NCBI RefSeq assembly: GCF_030272615.1
Contig: NC_081405.1
Location: forward strand, 23,699,772 to 23,763,771
DNA: 64,000 bases
Direction: 5' to 3'
From: Cryptomeria japonica
Lineage: Eukaryota > Streptophyta > Pinopsida > Cupressales > Cupressaceae
The translations under genes and the position numbers were made by a program. The notes under the pieces were generated by a model, which worked only from the letters and a program-made list of their open reading frames with translations, was not told where the DNA came from and did not search any database. The stretch's first letter is position 1. Each line of letters opens with the position of its first letter. This document shows, one piece after another, positions 23,901-35,045 of this stretch.

Positions 23901-25754
23901 GAATGCACATAGATATCAATGAGTTGGAAGAAAGTGAAAGTTTGTTAGTCCCAATCAGTGTTGAGAGGGGAGGGGTGAATCAACACTATACCAATTTTAC
24001 AGTTTTAACTTTAATCAAAACTTCTTATTCAAACTTATCACTTATCAGTAAAAACAACATTGATAAGAAATATGCACACAATAATGAAACACACAAGACT
24101 ACCAAGATTTATCACGTGGAAACCCAAATGGGAGAAAACCACGGTGTGAGTAGAAACTCACAAAATTTGCACTCTTCTGAAGTATGCTCAGTGAAGAGCC
24201 ATCCCTATTAGGAGATTACAAAGACACTGTTACATGCCACCCGGTTAAGGGATTTTCTTTAAGGCCTAGTAGAACCTTTACCTTGTTAGAGGTAGCCTTG
24301 TTAAAGGACTTAAGATCATCATTTATGATGTCACCCGGTTAAGGGATTTTACAAAGGGACTTGTTAAAGTCCACCCGGTTAAGGGATTTTGCTGTTGTAG
24401 TTATAAGAAAACAACAGAGAGAATGATATGCTGTAATAGCTTCTCTTAGCTTAATCAGATCCAAATGAAGCTCTGCGATTTCACCATCGATTACACTTGC
24501 TCTGCACTCTACCGGTGGTTTGCATCACACTTGCTCTGCACTTTATTGGTGCTTTGCATTCTTTCTCTGCTCTTCATACTCTCCGAGCTCTAAACACTCT
24601 CTTCACCACTCTGCTATTTACTTAGCAGTTTTGCCCTCTTCTCACCTCGCTGGATCGCTTCTCCTTAGAATTGCACTTCGCAATTTTTATGATCAGTCTT
24701 TTTGGTTTTCGCCAAAAACCTTTATACAAAACTTAGTAGATTTGAAATTCAAAACTTTCCAAATCTTCCTGCACTCTCTCTGCACGCTCTCCATCAATCT
24801 CGCCAATGACTCATCCTTAACTGCCTCTGCAACTCATAATTTCACCAACCTCTGGGTCGTGTTTTGTCTTATTAATGTGAACCGGAAAAATCCGCTCAAA
24901 TCTCACCTTAATTGATTGTTAATTGCAGTAGACTTCCCTATTCATTTGTTTGATGATATCTCGCCATGATTGACTCACCTTTGGCCATCGCATCAAGCTT
25001 ATCGGTCACTGCTCTGAGATTCCCGGTGGATATCATCCTTCAACTTGTATCATCAGTTCACCGGTGTAACTCTTCACCTTTTGCCACCGGTCACTGATAA
25101 TCAATTAAACTGATCACCTGTCTATCCAGAGTGTTCCGGTTTGCATAAGACTACTAAACTGCAATTTGAGTCATCTCTTGCGACCGCATCATCATTTCAT
25201 CTACCAGTTTTAAGAAACTGATCTCAATACCTATCGGGTGCTTGACTGACCGGTCGGCTACTCTGTTTTCTCTTCAACCGATTAGCCTTCTACCGACACA
25301 CTGCTTAAGTGTGTCAATGATGCATATTTGGGAAGCTCTGAATCCTCCATACTGTTTGCAGCCATGAGTAAACCATTGAGGTTTACCACATCTTCTTGCC
25401 TATGAGTTTGGCCTTTTTCACCAGTAAGTGTTGGTCATCAATGACAATACTAACTGATGAACTGGTTGTGCCAACACCATCAGTTATGCCAACAAAGTCA
25501 TCTTTCATGGAATTGAGGGGTTGATAACGGAAAATCAGCTAGATGACATACATGCACTCATGGTACTTGTTAGCAAGACAAGAGATTTTAGGTTAGGATG
25601 GGAGACCACTTTTGTCTTGGGTATTGAGGAAGTTAGTTATTTGGAAGATCAATTGAAGAACCTGCGAGCAGCTCCAGAAACTGAAATTGAATGCATATCG
25701 ACTAGGTTCTTTGAATTTGCCAAAAGGGAAAGAGAAAAAGGCAACAGATTTTAG
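20958..25754 (+). pseudogene. Copy 'C' of the unfamiliar LTR-unit ORF family, decayed
   Basis: The frame starts MAALKAGAGTRQTLIKED at 20958, after a TTTTAG acceptor-like site. It matches the intact ORF at 41244 along its length: YWSNMGDTNLG, AAGFPPAIQCYEL, LNRVTGAPQAFYFE, GAWFIQFPKFTYIR and MLPRYPTDKIVLLEV. A TAA (after KTF, about 21672) and a frameshift near 22060 break it, and further stops follow to 23420. The C-terminal helical region (23423-23940) is open, then a solo LTR (23943-25494) splits it. The last 70 or so codons (LDDIHALMVLVS to KREREKGNRF) resume after the LTR and end at 25754. I do not recognise the family outside this window. Confidence 0.8.
23943..25494 (-). mobile_element. 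Solo LTR (1,552 bp) inside ORF copy C
   Basis: The plus-strand ends are TGTTAGTCCC and TATGCCAACA, flanked by AAGTT (23938-23942) and AAGTC (25495-25499), a 5-bp duplication with one mismatch. The host ORF resumes at once on the right. It contains three copies of CACCCGGTTAAGGGATTTT and the GTGGAAACCC…GGGAGAAAACCACGG motif. That motif also occurs in the minus-strand Copia LTR at 60500-61421, which is why I suggest minus orientation. No internal domain is present, so it is a recombined solo LTR. Confidence 0.75.
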
Positions 25755-26755
25755 ATGACAATTTGCTATAATCCTATGTGGCAATGAATTTTCTTATTGG
25801 AGGGTTCCTCCTCGTAATTTGTGCCAAATGGATGTCACATTCCTATTGGCTAATGTTTTTGGTGATGTTTATCTAGATAGGTTTTGATTGTAGTAAACCC
25901 TAATTAGGGTTTAGGTGGCGAAATCTTGACCCTTGATCTTCGTTCAATCTTGGCCATTCGTCATAATTGGGAGCACTATATAAGCCCCACTCATTTTCAT
26001 TTGTAAGAGATTAGAGACTTGAAGAATTGTTGCTATTTTGCTGCTGGATTAATAAAGACATTGAAGTGTGGCGTTTCTATTCAATTCTTGAAGCATTTGC
26101 ATGATTATTCATCTTCTCAATTCAAGCTTTAAAATTTGTTTAAGTATCTAAGTTGAATGATAGAGCGTTGTGCATGATTCATGGTGAAACTCTTAATCCA
26201 TACCACTAGCAGTTTGTTGATTGCAAGGTCAACTTGAATTCTTGAACGAGCTTCAGTTCAATTGTTTCTGAATCATTGATATGCATTCAATTAATGGTGT
26301 CTATGCTTGGTAATAATTTGAACATTTACTTAACTTCATTAGAAGATTGCATTAGCCTTTGTGGAGTTGTTCTTATATGTCAAAGCAAAGACTAATAGAG
26401 TTTCATTGGAATTGCTCTTCGTCCTTGCATTCTTAGGAGTAGTTTAGTATCCCTCAACCCTCAACTTTTGCATTTTCTTTATCAAACATCTAGAAGTAGT
26501 AGCAAGCAAGAGAGCTATATCGCATATCATTTGTAAAGCATTCCTTGAAATCAAGACATCCATCTCATAAGGCCCCTTAGATTACCAACAATCACATCAA
26601 CCAATGAGGTATCCACATGTCATGACTTGAATATAGAAATCTTGGAGTTGTCTTGGTTGATCACATCATTTAGCATCCAAGAAGATTTTGATCAAGAGAG
26701 GATAGAATACTTTTGGTATTTTATTCTTTGTTCGATTGTGCTAAAAAACACAACA
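25755..26755 (+). repeat. 3' (promoter, R-U5-like) region of unit C
   Basis: After the ORF stop comes the perfect palindrome AAACCCTAATTAGGGTTT (25895-25912), then TATATAA at 25977, and about 0.78 kb later an ACACAACA end (near 26755). The block AAGAGAGGATA…TTTTATTCT just before the end matches the ends of the units at 45530, 46597 and 51558. The matching 5' end and target duplication of unit C were not found. One candidate duplication is CAACC after 26755 and before about 19330, but the start there does not read TG. Confidence 0.65.
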
Positions 26756-27690
26756 CAACCTACTGTACATGAACTAGCGTAGGTAGTGTCATTATCAGAG
26801 TTGTGATTGATGGCGAAGGAATATTGTTTATGGACGTCCTGGCAAATAGATTGCGATCTCCCACATGCTGCTCTATGTTGCAGACCACGATGCATACAAA
26901 ACTCGGTCTTGTCAGTGACTTCTTTTCTAGACAGAGAAGGGAAATCATGGTCTCCATGTTGATCTAATCAACTCAAAAGTTTGTGGATCCCATCAGTCAT
27001 AGCCTTCACTGCATTAAGCCTTTGATCGGTTGGATTGGAGTTCACGTCAAAAGAAATGTATTGAACACAATATCCCCAATCCATCAATATGTAATCTGTT
27101 GACAAGAGAAGAGCTTGGAGCTTGGCCATGGAGGGCTATGAACTGCTCCCATCCTCAACATGCTGCGAAAATACGTTATTAAGCCCACGAGCTTACTTCT
27201 GTGAGTCCTCCATAAGAAGAATGGCCTTGCAATACGTTATAAAGCCCAAGGTTATAATGCCCAAGTGCTGAGATTGTAGACTTCTACAATTTTGGACTTC
27301 GATCCCGCACAAAACTGTGCTCTTCCCACACAAACACAGAGTTATCAGACTCGGTGGTAGGTTTAGTGAAAGGCCTCTGCTGCAAATGATTACGACATCT
27401 AATGCATTGAGAACTGCGGAAAAAGATGAAATAAATCTGCTCTAATTGTGGTGCCCAAAATCCTTAAGAATAGGCACATAATCGATCTGCTTTGATACCA
27501 TATCAACATTTGTAGAGCAATCGAATTGATTCTGTATTGCGTTACAATAAAATATTTATACATGAAAATCTCACAATGAACCGCGCATTCATGGTTTTAA
27601 CAAATAACAAACCAAACCATAGGTTTGCTAAATAAAAATAACAAACCACAAGCAAATAATAACAAAACCAACAAACTGTGTACGTGGTGT
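26756..27690 (-). mobile_element. Fragment of a minus-strand Copia-like element with primer site
   Basis: On the minus strand TGGTATCAAAGCAGATCG (27483-27500) resembles the initiator tRNA-Met primer site typical of Copia elements. The 40 bp next to it (27504-27545) recur at 19250-19288, as expected for the ends of two LTRs of one element that unit C split. The LTR borders do not show clean TG/CA ends. No confident gag or pol domain was read in 26757-27480, only short frames. Confidence 0.45.
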
Positions 27691-27959
27691 TAATGATGGA
27701 ATATCCAACCGTGAGTGCGCTTTGTGGGCTTTTGTGGTGCGTCAGGGTAACATGCAGGAGCGGGTTGTTGCTTCTGAACGAGAATAGGAGTGTGGTATCT
27801 ACAATGATGCAGACAAGGGTAGTGATGTGGGGCAAAAAGAGTAGGGGTTAGGCCCCCCTAGTGGGTTTAGGGTGGGTGAAGGGTGCTCAAAATGGAGTGG
27901 GAAGGATTCTGAGCAAGGTGTAAGATCTTGTCTTTCGGTGGGGGTTTGTTCAAAGGACA

Positions 27960-28918
27960 ATGATTCAACGAAATATTGATCTTCCCTTAGCCAGATCTGT
28001 CACTATGTATCTGTATGAGGAGGTGGAAAAAGAAGTGGATCATAATGAAAGGGTTTTCTCAGTCTTGGGGCTTATTGGGCGCTTTAGAGGGCTTTGGCCG
28101 AGTTTACGTGACCTTCACAAATGGATCTTGTCTCATTGGGAACCTATTTTGGAAGGCTGTGTTCAAATATACCAACAAGCTTGAGGGTTTTTTGTTGTTG
28201 TTTTTGAAAATATGGATGACAAATGTAATATCTTTTGCGACTGTCAGTGGTGTTGGGAAGACAATCAACCCTTGATGCTGAAACCATGGCATCTAGCTTT
28301 TAATCCCATTTCCAAATCTTTTGATCGGATTCCTCTGTGGGTTAGGCTTCCAAATCTCCCCATGTAGTTCTGGTTTGACTCCTGTTTTGAAGTTGTCGAG
28401 AACTCGTTGGGTAGATTTTTGTTGGTTGATGAAGGTTCTTTAAATTTATTGCATACTACGTAAGTTCGGATCCTGGTGGAATTGGATGTTTCCAAAGGTT
28501 TTCCACCATAAATTTCTATTTAAACTTCAAAAGGAAGTTGGGTGCAGTTCTTGGACTTTGAAGGAGTTCCCTTCAGATGTAGGTGATGCTTCACAACAAG
28601 TCATACTGTTGCCCTCTGTGATAGGTGTAGAGTGGAGAAATTAGCTACTTGGTGGAGGGAAGTGACCCTCTTCATTAGATGGTGGAGAAAGTGGATGAAA
28701 TCTCTTTGGTCTTGAGTGAAGAAATTGGAGCCAGTGAAGAAGAGATGGAGACCCTGAAGAGCTTTGACCCACCAAAGTGCTTGGTGATTATTAAAGTCAA
28801 ATCAGGAGGTTCTAGGGCTGTGGTGATGGACAATGGTAATACTGACAGTTGTGTTGATAAGGTAGGTAGGTTAAAAGGAAGAAAGAAAAGAGAGCTAAGG
28901 GAGAAGGTTTCAGCATGA
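27960..28918 (+). pseudogene. LINE ORF1 relic (DUF4283 and zinc knuckle)
   Basis: One frame from 27960 reads GCVQIYQQA, FFVVVFENMDD, WEDNQPLMLKPWHLAFNP, DRIPLWVRLPNLPM and FEVVENSLGRFLLVDEGS. This is the DUF4283 domain of plant LINE ORF1. Stops (TGA at about 28182, TAG at about 28365, TAA at about 28460) break it. A zinc knuckle of form C-x2-C-x4-H-x4-C follows near 28570-28612 (C..C FTTSHTVALC), with a TGA inside. The last part (28679-28918) is open, and acidic then basic. The 3' end of the LINE follows within 155 bp, with no endonuclease or reverse transcriptase. Confidence 0.75.
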
Positions 28919-29089
28919 CTCTTCGCTCTCATGAGAAGAGTAGAGTTAAGTTAGTAATGTAACCAATGACCTACATTATGGTCAGACACCTGTGTGTTTT
29001 TACTTGGGGAAGGGGCTCCTTGGATGTAGCCCCACTTGGTTCAGGCATTATTGCAACCAAAAAGAAAAAAATAGCTCACATCCCAACTT

Positions 29090-31957
29090 GGAGGTCAAGT
29101 GCTTAATGAAAAGGCTTAGAAAAGGCTCTGTTTTCACCTCCAATCATCATATCTCTTTGCCAAATATAATTGACCAACTTATTTCTTCCTAATAACAAAA
29201 CCGACCATACAAGGCAGGCCTCACACATCACCCAAGTTATCAATATTTGTGCAATTGTGGACAACGAATAACTCCAATAAGGTTCACGTCCAAAAGAAAG
29301 AGGGCATACGACTGAGCAAGGAGATCAATCGACCACAACAGCAATTACACACCTATCAAGGGCAAGACATTAAATTGCCTACATAACATTCATCATTAGC
29401 AAGGGATTTAGCAAATAAAATTCAAGCTGAAGCTTTTCCTTCCAAATGGTGTCCTTGCCTGTAGCTCATTTCAACATTTAAACTAAAACTTGTCTTTGAA
29501 AAAGACTTAACAAATTTCCATAAACCTCCAGCATTAAGTCCAAATTTCCATAAGTCACCTATAGGTAGGGGTCGACGAAGCATAGGGTGTACATTTCATA
29601 ATGCAAAAAAAAGAGGTTGGCCCATTATCATCTTTATTGTTTGCACTTGTAATGTTTTTAAATATAATGTTCTCATTCCAATCTGGGTCAGCCTTTCCCA
29701 AGGGAATGCAATTTTCATTGCCTAGGTTTTCTATAAAGCTGTGATTTGTATTACCCCTAGGCGGGGCATGACACCATACTTGTATATACATTTTTAAAAA
29801 TAAACAAATAATATGAAACAACAACAGTGTAACCCTAGGCTACCATTACTGGTTGAGAAAAACGAACAAGTTATTAGAAAACAATAATAAACCTTGCTTT
29901 AAAAAACAATCTCTTCGGGATTTTGGAAAGAAAGTTAATAGAACATAGAAAAGGAAAAAAACTTCTTGAATGGAGATTCTCCTGGATCTTCTTATGGGCA
30001 ATCTAATAAGTGCTTGAACACTGTATTCCATGAAGTCTAATCATTGCAGGATTGTGTTATGAACCACCATGATGAATGAGATGGCAATTTTGTTTTAAAA
30101 GTAGGTACATGGGAAAGCCATGTACTTGAATGTGACTAGGCACTCAGTTATGAAAAATATAGGCTGCAAAGCTATAAATGACCTCTTACTGTCCCAAAAT
30201 AAGGGGAAAGTGAAGTCTTATAGTTATTTATACAAATCAGGGGTACCATTATTCAATTAATATGCATTCTCTATTCAAACTAAAACCTCTAGAAGGAAAA
30301 ATATCATTGGGGAGCATTCTGATCTAGTACAAATCTTGCATGAATTAAGATTAGAATATCACATAGCATCATATAAACAACAAAACCACTATAAACTTGT
30401 AATCATAGCATCATATACTTCAAGTTCAATATCAAAATAATAATATCGAACCAGAATCAGAACTGGGTTCGAACTGGACCGGTACCCGGCCTGCCAGGGG
30501 GAGAACCCTGCAACGTAGATTATTTGTAGTCTTTAATAACCTATTTTATTGGGGAAAGGGATGATTGTTAATGGTAGGCACGTTCACTTTTAACTTTTAA
30601 TTTTGTATGCATTAATGATTTTCTGTGCTTCCAATAGAGATAATTTGTATGGATATTGCCCATGCGTGTAAAATTATCCTGCGATCAATTTCACATGGAT
30701 TTCCTCCATATTTAGGGATCATGAGATTAGTAAAATCTGAGTTTCTGTAACTTTTTTTAATTCTTTAAGCTACCATCCAATTTCTTTGAGTAACCATTTA
30801 TGTTTTGTAGTGTGTATTGTTGAAAAACTCGAAACTCAAACAATGCCAAACAATTCTGGCTGCAATCATAGTAACAAGATTGAAAAAGTTTTGAGAGGTT
30901 TGAAGGAAATTTTCATCAATGTTCGGAATTCCAAAAAAGTTTGGAATAGTTTGAATTTTTATAATGTACAAAATTATGCATGATTACATTATCAAAATAT
31001 GAAAATAATGTAAATGAAATATTTTGATGGCAAATGTTCACAATGTTAAATTTCAAAATTATGCATACATTATCAAAATATGAAAATAATGTAAATGAAA
31101 TATTTTGATGGTAAATGTTCACAATATTTTAAAAGTTGATACTGCCCACTGTCATACAATATTTAGTTAGAGTGAGTCTATGTTCTAGGATCTTGGACCA
31201 CTAGGCTCCAAAATTTAAATTTTAAACATCTTTAAAATAAAGATTGCTATATAATCTCTGTAATGATCCTTGATACAATCAGTGACAACATCCCACTGCA
31301 CTGCTACTACACTCATCACTATGTTCATCATTATTTTCAAAGAACACAGGCTGGACAATAGAATTTACATGACAAAAATGAGGATTGATGTCATGGCCAG
31401 TATGCTGGCCTGGCATTTTCAGATTTGGTCCAATTAAAAAATCCTGTGGTTCAGCAAAAGACATGGATGTTTGGTCAAACCTTGTTACCATAATTGTAAT
31501 GGAAATACGAATTGGTCAAATGTAAAATTTTCTAACAAAATGAACATTCCACTATGAAAAATTCAGTGGTTTGGCAAAAGTCCTTGAAGACTAGTCAAAC
31601 CTTGTTACAATGGCTGTGATTGAAAATATATTAATCACATGTAAAATTTTATAATCTAGTAATCTAATAACAAGAAGATGCTACTTGGGTGTCCTCAAAG
31701 CGTGAGGGAAATGATTTAAATGTTACAATCCACCTTTCAGAAGTTTTGGTGTTGTATGGCATATATTACTTTTTTTCATTTTCTTTTTTATTTTTTCAAT
31801 AGGTTACTTTTTTTTTTACTTACTGACTATTTTGATCTATTTTTTTGTGTCTTCCAATGACATTAGTCTTTTACATGTGTTTATTATATTTTATTTTAGG
31901 CTTTTACTATTTTTAGTATCTTGAAATTCTGAATTTTATCTTCCAACTTTTCTGCAG
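29090..31957. other. Intron sequence without genes
   Basis: AT-rich, with short frames only. Apart from the 84-bp tandem pair at 30968-31124 I see no recognisable element. The last 200 bp are T-rich and lead into the 31958 acceptor. Confidence 0.55.
30968..31124. repeat. Two-copy tandem duplication, period about 84 bp
   Basis: ACAAAATTATGCAT…ACATTATCAAAATATGAAAA continues to GATGGCAAATGTTCACAAT and recurs with few changes. Non-coding. Confidence 0.85.
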
Positions 31958-32113
31958 CTGTTAATTATGTTGCAGTTTCAGAGGCTCTTGGTGTGTCTTC
32001 ATCAGTGTTAACAGCAGGACTGGCTGCGGATAATTTGGTCTGTGCAATTTACTTCACAACACTTTTTGCACTGGCTTCTAGAATACCTCCTGAAATTTCA
32101 ACAGCTGCCGAAG
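31958..32113 (+). CDS. DUF819 (YjcL-like) membrane protein gene, next exon
   Basis: The 156-bp exon encodes VNYVAVSEALGVSSSVLTAG, then LAADNLVCAIYFTTLFALAS and RIPPEISTAAE. This is one of the best-conserved blocks of plant DUF819 proteins and includes a hydrophobic membrane segment. The acceptor is TTTTCTGCAG (to 31957) and the donor is GAAG|GTACTT (GT at 32114). It enters in phase 1, completing Ala with the previous exon, and leaves in phase 1. The family continues for roughly 200 residues after this point. I found no further exon up to 64000, so the next intron exceeds 31.8 kb or the gene is broken. Confidence 0.9.
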
Positions 32114-32486
32114 GTACTTTTCTGTTTCAGAATATCTCTGATATCTTACATCTCTGTTGTCTTCACATTTGTTTGTTTCAATCGCCTGGTCTTTCTGAAA
32201 AAGTATATTTTTAAGGTTATTTAATAATTTTTTGATCTTGACTTTCTCATTATGTACTCTAAAATTAAGTCTATCCCAGGACACGTGAATATCAATGTCA
32301 CAGATTTTTTAAGCTGGTACAAACCCTGTTGGATTTTGTTTATTTAAAAATATTTTCCAAGAATAAACTTTTAGCATATAGATTAATTCAGATAGTATTT
32401 TTGTGGTATTTGTGTTTATTGTACCAACTACAAGAACACAAATAATTGGGACAACATTGCCGTACACTGCAATGTTAATTTTTTAA
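32114..32486. other. Intron sequence, no feature seen
   Basis: AT-rich non-coding DNA after the exon donor. The five bases at 32487-32491 (GTTAC) match those at 61422-61426 and are the proposed target duplication of Copia element D. Confidence 0.5.
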
Positions 32487-32491
32487 GTTAC

Positions 32492-33058
32492 TAAAGAAAA
32501 CACACACACACTCAGATCTGAAATATTATCTTCAATAGATGCTCACAAATCTGATTTTCTGCTCTTATTTCTGCTTTTGAAAGGAAAGATTTTTCAACGA
32601 ATTGATACCTAACTGACCTTCAACAATTCTTTATTTATATCTTTCAAGAGGCACCTCTTCACCAAGAGGCACATCCTCCTAAAACTGGTCGGCCAGCACT
32701 TAGGAAATATTTTTTTTATGATTTTATTTCTTTAAAAAGATGTTGCCCAAAATGGGCGCTTACTCCAAGTGGGGTCGGCCCTATTTTAATTACCCTTGAC
32801 TGCGCCGGCTAGCAGTTTATAGTTTATTAAATTATTTTCTTTGCCTTTTCAAAGAGGTCGGCCCAAATGAGGGGGTCAAACAAAAATAAAAGATTATTTT
32901 TGCATCTCATTTTAATCCTTAATTGCACCAAAACATGGGTTGGCCCATGTGAAGATAATTATGCAAATTAATATATTTAACTTGCTTCTTGTGCTGCACA
33001 AACTAACTCTGCCTTTTGACATCAATGACAATAATTCACAGCAATTTCCTCCTTTGTC
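32492..33058 (-). repeat. Copia D 3' LTR (truncated) and polypurine tract
   Basis: From CTCAGATCTGAAATAT (32510) to CAATAATTCACA (33040) this aligns with 60890-61421. Immediately after it the minus strand reads GACAAAGGAGGAAATTGC, a polypurine tract (33041-33058). The left 20 bp (CACACACA run) have no match in the right LTR, suggesting a deletion at this end. Confidence 0.7.
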
Positions 33059-34091
33059 ATTGATGGCAACACTGTAAAAATGATCTTTTGAAAGCAACTA
33101 GGTCAAACAATTCTCCTTGAATGAAGTGTTGAAATATAGCTAGATCGTATCCCTTGATTGGGCCGACCTAGCTTGGTAAATGTTTGATGGGCCTACTTAT
33201 GTGATTATATTATGTAGCTTGTGAATGTAAAAGGGCAGGCCCTATTTGGGTGCTCAACTTGTGTAACTTGTAATTGGGTTTGGCCCTAAATGGGCATTGT
33301 AACTTGTGATTCATGCTGGGCCCTAAATGTGTAATATAATGTAACTTGTTGATGTGATAGGACTGACCCTATAATGTGTAACTTGTAATTATTATGGGTT
33401 AGACCCTATTTTGTGCGCCAACTTTAGATGCCTTATAAATTTACTATAAAGGCCGACCTAAGTTAAATAAGATGTAAAAGCTCATATATATTCAAGGCAA
33501 TGCAAGCATCAACACAATATATACACACTTAGCGAATTACCTCTGCAAGGTTAGTGAACTTCTATTCTATGTGATCTGCAATTTCCTTCATTGATCAGCA
33601 TCCGTGATCAGCAAATCTGGAGCTGCACTCTAGGGCAGTGAATGCTTATCAGTCAGAGATTTGTCTACTAGGCTGGGCGAAGATCTTCTGGGCTGCCGAA
33701 TTTGCCTTAGGTCTGCTGGAGCATGTCAAGGCTGCCCAAAGGTTGTCTAAGTTTGACAGCGATCTACACATCACCCTGACTTCCAGATTAAGATAAGTTT
33801 TGCTATAGTTGATTTATGCCCTAGAAGGGTAAACTTGTAATCTGCTTAATCAAATCAGATCTGAGATTATTGTTGCTGGGTTTTTCCTCCAAGAGGGAGG
33901 TTTTCCCAGGGTATCACTGTGTTATGTGTGCATTTGTGTTTTTTTGTTCTTTACTGTCAATCTGATTGCTAAGTTTAACATAAACCAACATGGTATCAGA
34001 GCAGGTTCCTTCTATAAAGCCTAACAGCTTGAAGGTAGATCCTGTATCCTTTTTTTGCAGACTGAGAAATCAGAGTAGGTAGCACAAAGAA

Positions 34092-34330
34092 GTGTTGAAG
34101 AAGACTAGCATGAATGCAACTCTATCAGGCTTATCGCTCTACTCATACAAATTGGGAAATGATTCACAACTATCAATTGCTAATGTCATGCAGTGTCCAG
34201 ACTTCAAACCGAATCAACATGCTCCTGTGGCGAGGATATTTATGAAGTGCTTATGGATGAGAATGGATTCTTAGTGATGGTGAGGGCCGAAGGCCACGCA
34301 ACCATCATCAGATGTTTCAATGTGATCTAA
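34092..34330 (+). pseudogene. Possible captured coding fragment in element F
   Basis: A frame from 34110 reads MNATLSGLSLYSYKLGND, then VMQCPDFKPNQHAPVAR. After a shift near 34236 it continues as EVLMDENGFLVMVRAEGH to a TAA. The composition looks protein-like and unlike gag or pol. It is not recognised and could be a transduced host exon. No splice sites were assigned. Confidence 0.3.
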
Positions 34331-34639
34331 GTGGATGGTTATGTTGAAAACTTACTTATAAGAGAAGTATTTTTTGAATTTTTCATGTTGTTATCAATTC
34401 ATTGGATATTGAATCATGTAAGATAGTCTTGAACTATTAGTAACCTCTCTTAAATGCTTTCAGGACGGACTGAGGAGCATAAAGATGATGATTGTATTCA
34501 AGAAAGGAAGGTTTTGAGACATCTTGGGTGGAAGCATCACAGGCTGAAGACTAAGAGACATGGCTTAGTTGGTGATACTATGATCAGGTTGAGCTTTAGA
34601 GGGAGCTTGTTGTATTGAGCTTCAGAGGGAGCTTGTTTG

Positions 34640-35045
34640 TTGTTTCAGTTTCAGAGGAAGCCATATCCTTGGTTAAGGCAATCTTCCGGGAGAAGATTGA
34701 GGTGAAAGCCCTCGATTAAGGCATTCTTCTTTGGGAGAAGTCTGAGGTTAGGGCCCTCGTTCCACCCTCTGCAAGTAGGCATGGTGGAGCCACCCTCTGC
34801 AAAGTGCAAGGTGGTAGTTTCTTTGAGGTGTAAGACCTCTTCCACCCTCTGCGGGCAATGCAAGGTGGATCTATCCTCTGCGGGTGTGCATGATGGGTAT
34901 CATGAAAGAATTCATGATGTATATTGAATTCATCCTTTGCGGGCATGCATGGTGAATATCATGGAAGGAATCCATGATGCATCTTGGAACCATCCTTTGT
35001 GGGAATGCGTGATGGATATCATGGAAAGAGTCCATCACGCATGGT
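34640..35045. repeat. Degenerate short tandem repeats in the interior of F
   Basis: CCACCCTCTGC occurs three times (34763-34855), followed by three diverged units of about 60-65 bp built on CATCCTTTGYGGGMATGC…GGATATCATGGAA (34865-35045). Non-coding; the short frames on either strand are shadows. Confidence 0.6.

Larger units (their letters stand above)
19052..29072 (+). mobile_element. LINE with ORF1 only, split by later insertions
   Basis: A perfect 17-bp direct repeat (AGCTCACATCCCAACTT) flanks the block at 19035-19051 and 29073-29089. The right side is preceded by an A-rich tail (CCAAAAAGAAAAAAAT). Long target duplications plus an A-rich tail are diagnostic of LINE retrotransposition. Inside are a G-rich leader (19052 to about 19250), a large inserted block (about 19250-27690), an ORF1 relic and a 150-bp 3' end. 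There is no ORF2. Without the insertions the element is about 1.6 kb. Confidence 0.75.
17242..31957 (+). other. 14.7-kb intron of the DUF819 gene
   Basis: The donor is GGTGGAG|GTAATC and the acceptor is TTTTCTGCAG|CTG. Protein continuity across the junction (RHIGG-AVNYV) is exact for the family. The intron holds a LINE, a SINE, a solo LTR, an LTR-like unit with a large ORF, and older fragments. The intron before 17128 and the one after 32113 also run far, to or beyond the window edges. Confidence 0.85.

Noticed and set aside
23943..25494. Alternative start of the solo LTR at TGTTGAGAGGGG (23959)
   Set aside because: That start gives no convincing 5-bp duplication with the right end. Starting at TGTTAGTCCC gives AAGTT/AAGTC and restores the host ORF spacing.
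33127..33990. Whether element F could be an autonomous Copia element
   Set aside because: The primer site and purine tract are only 1.1 kb apart and no gag or pol motif lies between them. The Copia pol nearby belongs to element D on the opposite strand.
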